NCBI GenBank assembly: GCA_031257995.1
Contig: JAIRNN010000014.1
Coordinates: 1-5,269, forward strand
DNA: 5,269 nt
DNA from: Spirochaetaceae bacterium
GTDB lineage: Bacteria > Spirochaetota > Spirochaetia > Treponematales > Breznakiellaceae
Direction of reading: 5' to 3'
The notes under the pieces were generated by a model. It was not told the DNA's origin. It was given only the letters and a program-made list of their open reading frames with translations, and made no database searches. The position numbers and the translations under genes were made by a program. Of this stretch, positions 1 through 5,118 are shown piece after piece; positions within the stretch are counted from its first letter, which is position 1; the number at the start of each line of letters is the position of its first letter.

Positions 1-303
1 CGCCAGTTTCAGCGCGTCTTCCTTGCCCGCCGCGCAGATAACCGGCAGATGACGCGCGTTCAGCGCCCGCGCCCGGCACCCCGCCGCCTTCTCCGCCTCC
101 AGGCACGCCTTGTCCCCGGTCTTCAGTTTCCCATACAACTTAAGCCGTCCCTCAGGCGGCGTTTTTCCCTGATAGAAAACCCTCTTCTCCTCGGGTTCCA
201 AGTCCCCCAGCGCGTCCGCCTTCCCCGTCCGGGTGATGACCGCCGTCTCCCGCGTCCGCTTGCCCAGGTCAATCCCCGCATACCGTCCTTTCTCTACTGC
301 CGT
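1..303 (-). pseudogene. IS110-family DEDD transposase, N-terminal part, decayed, cut by the left edge
   Basis: The minus strand reads open for 101 codons, starting TAVEKGRYAGIDLGKRT and ending KEDALKLA at the edge. This resembles the RuvC-like N-terminal domain of IS110-family transposases, which carry a D-E-D-D catalytic set. Asp12 (GIDLGK) and Glu69 (LEAE) are visible. Compared with the family pattern as I remember it, three things are wrong. About 13 residues (30-41) are extra after the first strand. About 11 residues are missing after LEA, which runs straight into AAGC. The KTD of the usual KTDKEDA motif is gone, leaving AAGKEDA, so one catalytic Asp is lost. The codon where ATG is expected is ACG (303-301), preceded at 7 nt by AAGGAG. 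No in-frame stop is seen. The family call is firm; inactivity is inferred from the missing Asp and start. The C-terminal Ser domain lies outside the window. Confidence 0.8.
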
Positions 304-310
304 GTTTCCG

Positions 311-316
311 CTCCTT
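311..316 (-). promoter_or_regulatory. Ribosome binding site of the left IS110 transposase
   Basis: AAGGAG on the minus strand lies 7 nt before the ACG codon at 303-301. The good Shine-Dalgarno match and spacing place the original start there. ACG is therefore either a mutated ATG or a very weak start. Confidence 0.55.
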
Positions 317-379
317 ACTATAAAATAAGGGCCGGGAGCAATTATCAGGCGTGACGCGCCGTACTCCTGTTCGCCGTCC

Positions 380-512
380 CGCCGGGGCTCCGCCCTGGCG
401 GCGGCATTTTGTTTTACGGCGGCCGGAGCAAGATTAATCTTCACGGCGAGGTTCCTCCGGTTCCCCGGATTTCCTCACGGCGAATAGCAGCCTGCTAAGC
501 AAACGTGTTTGC
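380..512 (-). ncRNA. Hairpin cluster upstream of the left IS110 transposase; possible bridge RNA
   Basis: Between the extended -10 box near 570 and the transposase start at 303, the sequence holds several dyads. They are a GCAAAC/GTTTGC palindrome (499-512), an outer GAGG/CCTC stem (473-476 with 448-451) enclosing a CCGG/CCGG stem with a GGAA loop (457-468), a 12-bp perfect palindrome AAGATTAATCTT (430-441) flanked by GCCG/CGGC, and a 9-pair stem with a 3-nt loop (380-400). IS110-group elements are known to encode a structured bridge RNA in the leader upstream of the recombinase. Position and nested stem-internal-loop shape fit that idea. No covariance or homology was tested. The 380-400 stem could instead be part of a terminator for + strand transcription. 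Confidence 0.25.
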
Positions 513-796
513 ACGGCTCTCCAGCCCCGTCGGACCAGAGTATCACTTGTTCCCAATAATTTAAAGTATAGCATCTTCGCGGTTAAATTTATGACGTTTG
601 CGGTCAAGTCTATCGTAAGGGGTGGAGGCGGGGACATGCTCCTCGCCGGGATCGGGGGCGTTGCGGGGAGGCTTGCCTGAATCCCCTTTGGGGTTAATCC
701 CCCGTTTCAGGGACTCACTCTGGGACGGGGAATTTTTGTTTAAGTTTTTTTTGGATTGGAGAGAGAGGTGGAGAAAAAGGAAGTGAAAACTCCGCG
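513..796. other. Non-coding stretch between the two IS110 relics
   Basis: I see no gene here. The part at 540-600 is AT-rich and holds the minus-strand -10 box. The part at 600-735 is G-rich with a small CCCC-TTT-GGGG hairpin (683-693). The part at 732-790 goes from T-rich (a run of eight T at 746-753) to purine-rich. Open frames on both strands have no recognisable content or ribosome binding site. The ends of both IS110 elements must lie in or near this stretch, but I could not place them. Confidence 0.5.
565..573 (-). promoter_or_regulatory. Extended -10 promoter element pointing to the left IS110 leader
   Basis: The minus strand reads TGCTATACT, an extended -10 (TGn plus TATACT, five of six matches to TATAAT). 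No convincing -35 lies 16-18 nt upstream, where CATAAA is found; extended -10 promoters can do without one. Transcription from about 558 would cover the hairpin cluster and reach the transposase at 303. Confidence 0.25.
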
Positions 797-818
797 TACA
801 TCCGTCTCATCTGTATTT
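797..818 (+). repeat. Degenerate ATCCGT/ATCTGT short repeat
   Basis: TACATCCGT followed by CTCATCTGTATT resembles the units at 2177-2215 and 2409-2435, where ATCTGTGT or ATCCGTGT is followed by CATCTGTG. It lies just beyond the 3' end of the second IS110 transposase; the 2177-2215 copy lies beyond its 5' side. Same-orientation copies on both flanks suggest insertion into such a repeat, or simply that the repeat is common in the genome. Confidence 0.4.
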
Positions 819-834
819 ATCCTATGTTATTTTA

Positions 835-1911
835 TCAAGCAGAAACCGCCTCTTCCACCAATTTTTTTATTTTATAATAACGCAGCTTCTTTGCCAAAGC
901 CTCGTTACTCATCCCACAGTAATATTCCCGCCGCTTCATCAGCAGCCGCGCCAGACCCGCTGTCTTCCGCGCCGCCGCCGCGCTCTTATTCTTGTTCATC
1001 CCCCCGTCAGTTCCCCATATTTCGCGAACAACGGCCCTTTCCGCTCCTCGCCATCGCCCATACCCCCTCCAGCACGACAGCCCGGATCGGGCGGCAAAAA
1101 TGACTCCCCTATGCTCCCGTACCGCTCCGTTTCCCACGAACAATCAGCCCGCGGCGTTAACCCGGAATAATTGGCCGCCTGCCCGGCACTGCTGAACTGC
1201 TCCCCGTCCCCGGATACGCCGGTAGTCCCCCCGCTATTTCTATCCCTGTTCCGGGGATACTCAAGATATGCGGCGCAAGCTCATTGCTCTTCACCCGCTC
1301 AGCCGCTTTCTCCTTACATCCCCTCAAGCCGCGTTTCAATCACTTTGAACCGATCCTCTAGCAGACAGGCGTATCCCCGAAGCTCCTCAGGCAGATCCCC
1401 GTGCCGGGCAGCCCTCCCTTCCGCGTCCTTCAGGTCCTTCTGCGCCGCACCGGTGATCCCTGCCTGACCATAGAGCGCGCACGACCGGTTTATTGCCGCC
1501 GTCCACTCCTTTTTCAGAAACTCCTTCACCGGTATGTCCGAACGAAACGCCTCATCCTCCCCGCCCGGAAGCGGCGCGCCGCTCCTCCTCAGGCGTGTCC
1601 CTCAGGCGCTTTGCGGTCTTCAGCGCGTCCTCTTTGTCCGTCTTCTTCCGGCTCTTCCAGATGATCCGCAAATCACCAGAATTTAACAGCGTTACCGTAC
1701 AGCCCGCTTCCTTCTGGAGCGTCCGCGCCAGCCGGTTCCCGTAACGGCATTCCTCGAAGCCCACCTCATCGGTCTTTCGCAACAGCGACACCAGTATCTT
1801 CCGGCCTTTCTCATCCGTCGTTAGCCCGTGCAGCCCAGTCTTGTCACCATCCACGACGCATACTTCCATCGTCCGCTTCGCCGGATCAATTTCCCCAGGC
1901 CTTCTTGCCAT
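835..1911 (-). pseudogene. IS110-family transposase, near full length, multiply frameshifted
   Basis: Translation begins at ATG 1911-1909, with GGAGGAG (1918-1924) six nt upstream. The first segment, MARRPGEIDPAKRTMEV to RDTPEEE, carries the DEDD set: Asp9, Glu53, Asp92 and Asp95 (KTDKEDA). The frame changes near 1590 and continues with PLPGGEDEAFRSDIPVKEF to LEGM, ending in a stop at 1314-1316. It shifts again to EKAAERVKSNELAPHILSIPGTG. Near 1208 one G seems lost from a G run, after which FSSAGQAANYSGL, the conserved Ser region of the C-terminal domain, reads in another frame. Two or three more shifts occur between about 1100 and 1000, before MNKNKSAAAARKTAGLA and a C-terminal tail ending VEEAVSA with TGA at 837-835. 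Pieced together it is about 355 residues, near the family's usual length, so it is decayed by indels rather than truncated. It differs clearly from the fragment at 1-303, so these are two different IS110 elements. Confidence 0.85.
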
Positions 1912-1940
1912 TTCCTTCTCCTCCGTAGAGAATTGGCGGA

Positions 1941-2095
1941 ACAGGGGTCCCCGCTCGGGGCAAGCCAAGATCCTGTCCGGGGCAGCGGCGCCGAAACGCC
2001 GCTCCTCACTTTTTTCTTCGGCCGCCGTTGTGATTAATATCTGTGACGAGGTCTGCCGGGAGTTTCCCCCTGGCCGTTCCCTCCCTGCACGGAAC
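1941..2095 (-). ncRNA. Candidate bridge RNA leader of the second IS110 element
   Basis: Four consecutive hairpins lie upstream of the transposase start. Reading the minus strand they are: GTTCC/GGAAC with a 10-nt loop (2076-2095); GCC-GGG/CCC-GGC with one bulged base (2055-2074); a perfect 7-bp AGCGGCG/CGCCGCT stem with a 6-nt loop (1984-2003); and an outer ACAGG/CCTGT stem (1941-1945 with 1972-1976) enclosing CCCC/GGGG with a GAGC loop (1949-1960). The last has an asymmetric internal loop of 11 and 3 nt. Known bridge RNAs of IS110-group elements come from this position, are of similar length, and use internal loops to bind target and donor DNA. That the hairpins exist is seen directly; the bridge-RNA role is inference. 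Confidence 0.35.
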
Positions 2096-2176
2096 AATCG
2101 GCACTGGCCCCTGTACACAAGCGGATACAAGTTACCCCTTTTACAAAATATCATAAAGTATCTGTGAACCCTCTTC

Positions 2177-2215
2177 ATCTGTGTACATCTGCCCTATCCG
2201 TGTTCATCTGTGATT
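2177..2215 (+). repeat. ATCTGTGT/ATCCGTGT short tandem-like repeat
   Basis: ATCTGTGT (2177-2184), ACATCTG (2185-2191), ATCCGTGT (2196-2203) and TCATCTGTGATT (2204-2215) are variants of one roughly 10-nt unit. A related ATCTGTG occurs at 2160-2166. Just after it, CGTGATAAA occurs twice (2219-2242). It lies between the IS110 relic and the argA promoter region. Confidence 0.5.
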
Positions 2216-2263
2216 AAACGTGATAAACCCCGTGATAAAGACCCATGATGAAGGCAGGGGTCT

Positions 2264-2334
2264 TAGGGGTGGAACCCCTAGGAGGGGGTAGCGTAAGCCC
2301 GCAGGGCTGGAGCGAGGGGAAGACTTCCCCCACC
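2264..2334 (+). repeat. GC-rich three-hairpin dispersed repeat, copy 1
   Basis: Three perfect stems follow each other: TAGGGGT/ACCCCTA with loop GGA (2264-2280), AGCCC/GGGCT with loop GCA (2296-2308), and GGGGAAG/CTTCCCC around a single A (2316-2330), ending CCACC. A second copy lies downstream of argA (4005-4056) in the same orientation. They share GAGGGGGTAGCG and the GACTTCCCCCACC end. Copy 1 has 21 nt (2294-2314) that copy 2 lacks, bounded by AGCG on both sides. A role in transcript processing, termination or mobility is possible but not shown. Confidence 0.6.
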
Positions 2335-2381
2335 ATTTTCCCTTTTCCATTTTCAATTCCTCGTAGGGGCGGTCCCCCTCT

Positions 2382-2410
2382 TTAAATTTTCTTGGTAGAA
2401 GCATTATAAT
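2382..2410 (+). promoter_or_regulatory. Likely argA promoter
   Basis: A perfect -10 hexamer TATAAT (2405-2410) follows TTAAAT (2382-2387, three of six matches to TTGACA) at a 17-nt spacing. Transcription would start near 2417, giving a leader of about 63 nt before the argA ATG. The last bases of the -10 box are also the start of the ATCTGTGT repeat at 2409, so the promoter abuts repeat DNA. I see no arginine-repressor box that I would defend. Confidence 0.55.
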
Positions 2411-2435
2411 CTGTGTCCATCTGTGTAATCTGTGG
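2409..2435 (+). repeat. ATCTGTGT short repeat in the argA leader
   Basis: ATCTGTGT, CCATCTGTGT and AATCTGTGG follow one another directly, three units of the same repeat as at 2177-2215. The repeat covers the expected transcription start and the first part of the argA leader. Confidence 0.55.
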
Positions 2436-2467
2436 ACAAATATTCTTAAGCTGTTGACAGTATTGAT

Positions 2468-2472
2468 GAGGA
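2468..2472 (+). promoter_or_regulatory. argA ribosome binding site, decides the start
   Basis: GAGGA is 7 nt before ATG 2480 but only 4 nt before the in-frame GTG 2477. The spacing favours ATG 2480. No other Shine-Dalgarno sequence is seen for the later Met codon at 2501. Confidence 0.65.
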
Positions 2473-2479
2473 TAGCGTG

Positions 2480-3805
2480 ATGCGGAAAGAAGTGCTGCAA
2501 ATGAATTTGATCCGGGAGGTTTTTCACTATCAGAGCCGGTTTGACGGGGCGACGATGGTGTTTAAGGTGGATTTTCCGGTTACCGAGGGTAAGACTTTTC
2601 CCTATTTGATGAAGGATATCGCGCTGCTCGTGCGGTCGGGGATTCGCGTGGTCATCGTGCCCGGCTCGAAGGAGTGGATTGACGCGGTTTTGGAGAAGTA
2701 CAACATCGTAACCGGCTACTACGAGAACGAACGGATCACCAGCGAAGAGGCCATCCCCTTCATCGAGATGGCGGCTTTTCACGTCGCTACCAAGTTTGTT
2801 TCCCAGTTGTCGGGGTGCCGCGTGGACTCCTGCCTCGGCAACTTCGTGCGCGCGCGCGGACGTGGGGTGATCTTCGGGGTCGATATGCGGTACACGGGCT
2901 TTGTCGAAAAACTGCTCGCCAAGCCGCTACTCAAGATTCTCGATGCCGGGATGGTGCCGGTTTTGCCCTGCATCGGCTGGAGCGCGTCAGGGAAGCCGTA
3001 CAACGTTTCCAGCGACGAGCTTGCCCTGTCCGTTTCCCGCGAACTGGGCGCGGTAAAACTCTTCATCATCACGAGCGGCAAGCCCCTTGACCAGTCCCGT
3101 TTTGCAATCCCGCGCGGCATTGAAGTTGACGCGAACGGGAGCAATGTCCGCATGACCCCGAACGAGACCCAAGCCTTTCTTATGGCCAACATCGAGGCCC
3201 GCCGTCTTTCCCAACAGGAGAGCCTTACGCAAAACCTCCGCCTCGCCCTCACCGCGATAAAAAGCGGCGTTGAGCGGGTACACATCATCGACGGAAGCGA
3301 GGAAGGCTCCCTGCTCCGCGAACTCTTTTCGAACCGGGGCGCGGGCGTGATGATCTACTCCGACGACTACGAGGCGATTCGCCCGTTACAAACTAACGAA
3401 ATCCCCGATGTGTTGAGAATCATGGAACCGCTCGTCGAAACCGGCAACCTGCTGAAACGCACGGCGGAGGACATTCTCAAAAAGAAAAACGACTATGTGG
3501 TATTCGAGATCGACGGTTCCGTTCACGCCTGCGGCGCGTTGCACGAGTGGGGTGAGGGCCAAGCCGAAATCGCCGCGCTTACCACCGATGCCGCCCAACC
3601 CGGCATGGGCGACCGCATCGTCCGCTACTTTCTCGACAAGGCCCGCGACCGCAAACTGAGGCGCGTCTTCGTCCTCACCACCAAAACCCAAGACTGGTTC
3701 GAACTCCACGGCTTCAGCGAAACCACCGTCGACAGCCTTCCCTCCGCCAAACGCAAATTATACGACTATGAACGCAAAAGCAAGATTTTTGCGCTTGAGT
3801 TGTAA
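2480..3805 (+). CDS. argA: N-acetylglutamate synthase (amino-acid N-acetyltransferase)
   Basis: The enzyme transfers acetyl from acetyl-CoA to the amino group of glutamate, the first committed step to ornithine and arginine, in the cytosol. The product is 441 residues, almost the length of the E. coli enzyme (443). Residues about 24-290 form the amino-acid-kinase-like domain, which in this family binds arginine for feedback control and has no kinase activity. The glycine-rich kinase loop is replaced by KVDFPV and VPGSKEW, while SCLGNF, GVDMRYTG and GKPYNVSSDELA match family positions. Residues about 300-441 form the GNAT acetyltransferase domain: the linker KSGVERVHIIDG, then LLRELFSNRGAG, IRPLQ, an acetyl-CoA loop QPGMGD (GxG kept at about 375-377, but the usual Arg/Gln three before it is Ala), FVLTTKTQDWF, and the C-terminal signature LPSAKRKLYDYERKSK. 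ATG 2480 is preferred over GTG 2477 on ribosome-binding-site spacing. The frame is intact, with no neighbour in an operon. It sits between direct copies of a GC-rich repeat. A bifunctional ornithine acetyltransferase is excluded by the domain order. Confidence 0.93.
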   Translation: MRKEVLQMNLIREVFHYQSRFDGATMVFKVDFPVTEGKTFPYLMKDIALLVRSGIRVVIVPGSKEWIDAVLEKYNIVTGYYENERITSEEAIPFIEMAAFHVATKFVSQLSGCRVDSCLGNFVRARGRGVIFGVDMRYTGFVEKLLAKPLLKILDAGMVPVLPCIGWSASGKPYNVSSDELALSVSRELGAVKLFIITSGKPLDQSRFAIPRGIEVDANGSNVRMTPNETQAFLMANIEARRLSQQESLTQNLRLALTAIKSGVERVHIIDGSEEGSLLRELFSNRGAGVMIYSDDYEAIRPLQTNEIPDVLRIMEPLVETGNLLKRTAEDILKKKNDYVVFEIDGSVHACGALHEWGEGQAEIAALTTDAAQPGMGDRIVRYFLDKARDRKLRRVFVLTTKTQDWFELHGFSETTVDSLPSAKRKLYDYERKSKIFALEL

Positions 3806-3845
3806 GCCCCGAAGCGGCTTTCCTTGGAGGCGGCGTCTGGGAAAA

Positions 3846-3880
3846 GGGCGGCGATTTCCCCTATGGGAGAGGGAAAGCCC
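3846..3880 (+). terminator. Hairpin downstream of argA, possible transcript end
   Basis: GGGC (3846-3849) pairs with GCCC (3877-3880), and TTTCCC (3855-3860) with GGGAAA (3871-3876). A five-base bulge lies on one side and a 10-nt loop (3861-3870) at the tip. It starts 40 nt after the argA stop. No T run follows, so it is not a classical intrinsic terminator; it may end or protect the message. Confidence 0.25.
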
Positions 3881-4004
3881 GTCTGCTATCTTAGTCACAA
3901 GGAATAAAAGAGGGTCAAGAGCGAAATATGTTGACTATATAGTTGTTCTACTATAACTATTCTGCCGTTTTTGTTACCGGGGGCGGGGTGTCCATGACAC
4001 CTTC

Positions 4005-4056
4005 GGGGGCGGGAAACCCCCGCAGAGGGGGTAGCGAGGGGGAGACTTCCCCCACC
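4005..4056 (+). repeat. GC-rich dispersed repeat, copy 2 (21 nt shorter)
   Basis: This copy reads GGGGGCGGGAAACCCCCGC, then AGAGGGGGTAGCG, then AGGGGGAGACTTCCCCCACC. It matches copy 1 at 2264-2334 but lacks the 21 nt between two AGCG motifs. The first stem keeps its fold although its sequence differs (GGGGG/CCCCC instead of TAGGGGT/ACCCCTA), which hints at selection for structure. The preceding GGGGCGGGGTGTCC and its near-complement GGACACCCC are mostly outside the shared core. Confidence 0.6.
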
Positions 4057-4068
4057 TGATTGGCAAGC

Positions 4069-4125
4069 AACGTTTTTCGCCCACTACCGAAAAAAGGGGA
4101 CACCCAATGCCGTACGCGAAACGTT
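4069..4125. repeat. AT-rich inverted repeat with an inner hairpin
   Basis: AACGTTTTTCGC (4069-4080) and GCGAAACGTT (4116-4125) are inverted copies differing by two T. Inside, TTTTTCG (4073-4079) and CGAAAAA (4088-4094) form a perfect 7-bp stem with an 8-nt loop. The two foldings exclude each other. No function is assigned. Confidence 0.35.
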
Positions 4126-4201
4126 GAGCGTGTTTTGCCATTCCTGCGGCACGGTGCCCAAAAATGATTTAAGGTAAATAAATGCAACAGGGCCCGTCTC
4201 C

Positions 4202-4292
4202 CGCCGGGTAGAACCGGGCGGTTGCCCGCCCGGAACCCCCACAGACCCGGACGTGCCCAATTTTCGTACCGCAGGTACGCGGCATCCGGTTC
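4202..4292 (-). ncRNA. Group II intron domains V and VI with an extra hairpin in domain V
   Basis: Domain V reads GAACCGGATGCC (4292-4281) and GGGCACGTCCGGGTC (4258-4244). These are close to the two strands expected, with one mismatch where TCCGGTTC would be perfect. Domain V normally closes with a 4-nt loop; here about 22 nt separate the arms, with a perfect CGTACC/GGTACG hairpin (4265-4279) inside. Domain VI follows: CCGGGCGG/CCGCCCGG with a GCAA tetraloop (4214-4233), then TTCTACCC, whose A (4209) is the candidate branch point. Domain V is the catalytic heart, so the insertion probably adds to the inactivity of this copy unless the loop tolerates it. Confidence 0.75.
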
Positions 4293-4309
4293 TTCCGGAA
4301 AAAGTTTTG

Positions 4310-5118
4310 CTAAACGTAAGAGTGTACTATCTTAGGGTACGGCAAGGGACAGGCTTTCAGGTACGTCAGGTACTGCCACCAGTACAGACTTCTCTTGTCT
4401 GACCGCCGGTTCAGCCATTTGAACCATATCTCCCGTATCCTCAAGAAAAACCGTTCAAGGCTTTTGAAGTTCATCGTTATGCCGTAGTATTCGTAATGTC
4501 CCTTCAGCTTCGCGGTCAGTTCTTTGTACTGCTCCGCCCTGCTTTTGCCCCGGTTCTTCCGGCACCATTGGGTTATCGCCTGTATCGACCTGCGCAACCG
4601 TTTTTTGTCGGTCTTGCGTCCCACCATCCACTTCCCCTTCTTCAACTTCATCCAGTAGTGGGTAAACCCCAGAAAGGTGAAACTCCCCTTCCTTTTCCCG
4701 GATCCGTCTTCCGGTTCGGTAAACCCTATGAGTCTGGTCTTCTCCGGGTGTATCGTTAGGCCGTATTTCGCAAAACGTAAGGCCAGTACCTTCATTATCC
4801 GTTCCGCGTCATCCGCATACCTCACCATAAATGCCTTGCCTTTCAATCTTGGCTGTACGACCTTTACAAAATATCGGCGATATGACCCCGCCTTGCGGCG
4901 TTTCTTTCTCCTGATATGCCACATTCCCCCGCTCCATGACCCCCGCGTTCAACCATTTCCCGATTGTCCGCTGTATCACTCCATCGCTTACCCTCAGTCC
5001 CAGTATCTCCCGGAGTTTCTCATGCGGTATCGTGTCGAAATATTTGCTGATGTCCATGTCAATGATGTATCCACCGTGGATATTCATACTTTCCTTCCAC
5101 AGCCGCTCCATTGCCCTC
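4310..5118 (-). pseudogene. ltrA: Group II intron reverse transcriptase/maturase, 5'-truncated and internally deleted
   Basis: Such proteins copy and splice their own intron. From 5118 the frame reads RAMERLWKES, the first catalytic Asp motif DMDISKYFDTIPH, and then TPQGGVISPI. Here (about 4869-4875) it breaks: the expected LANIYLHYVLDEW segment is missing, and the protein resumes one frame over as YFVKVVQPRLKGKAF. The catalytic MVRYADD (4819-4808) is present but runs straight into AERIMKVL, so about 10-12 residues (family FVIGFE...ED) are gone; GATGAC at the join suggests slippage between short repeats. Past this the protein is whole: GLTIHPEKTRL, FTFLGFTHYW, and the maturase domain with LKGHYEYYGI and PLPYPKIVHS, stop at 4312-4310. 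An apparent Met start at 5144 lies in IS3 DNA and is not native. No useful enzyme can be made. Confidence 0.88.

Larger units (their letters stand above)
835..2095 (-). mobile_element. IS110-family element relic (approximate extent)
   Basis: This spans the broken transposase plus the structured leader that would hold the bridge RNA in an active IS110-group element. True ends could not be fixed, because this family lacks long terminal inverted repeats and target duplications. The right end should lie below 835 and the left end between about 2095 and 2175. Confidence 0.55.
3806..4201. other. Non-coding stretch between argA and the group II intron
   Basis: No gene is supported here. Frames on either strand run through repeats and have no ribosome binding site. 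The stretch holds the hairpin at 3846-3880, an AT-rich patch with an ATAGTT/AACTAT dyad (3939-3960), the second GC-rich repeat, and the inverted repeat at 4069-4125. The part just above 4126 is the 3' flank of the intron and should contain its insertion-site exon. Confidence 0.5.
4202..5118 (-). mobile_element. Group II intron, 3' part, interrupted by an IS3 element
   Basis: A reverse transcriptase/maturase frame (5118-4310) is followed at 17 nt by RNA domains V and VI, the standard order at the 3' end of a bacterial group II intron. The 5' half, with domains I-III and the start of the protein, is absent because foreign DNA begins at 5119. The 3' end is placed near 4202 from the domain VI sequence and may be off by several bases. 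Confidence 0.8.

Noticed and set aside
434..637. A 67-residue minus-strand frame upstream of the left IS110 gene
   Set aside because: No ribosome binding site or recognisable content; it runs through the -10 box and hairpins of the leader.
683..693. CCCC-TTT-GGGG hairpin as a terminator or third copy of the GC-rich repeat
   Set aside because: Only four pairs, no T run directly after it, and it lacks the GAGGGGGTAGCG and GACTTCCCCCACC signatures.
1912..2178. An upstream extension of the second transposase to a Met at 2178
   Set aside because: Those 89 extra codons cover the hairpin leader and do not resemble the family; a strong ribosome binding site precedes ATG 1911.
2160..2435. CRISPR-like array made of ATCTGTG units
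   Set aside because: Units are about 10 nt, nearly adjacent and degenerate, with no regular spacers.
2454..2459. A perfect TTGACA just upstream of argA
   Set aside because: The matching -10 position would be the start codon itself (GTGATG), with nothing like TATAAT.
2204..2782. A 192-residue minus-strand frame overlapping the start of argA
   Set aside because: It is antisense to argA plus translated repeat; no family resemblance.
3931..3957. A possible promoter TTGACT with TATAAC downstream of argA
   Set aside because: Spacing is only 15 nt and there is no gene after it on that strand; the patch is simply AT-rich.
3957..4187. A 76-residue minus-strand frame next to the intron
   Set aside because: Half of it is translation of the GC-rich repeat, and there is no ribosome binding site or domain.
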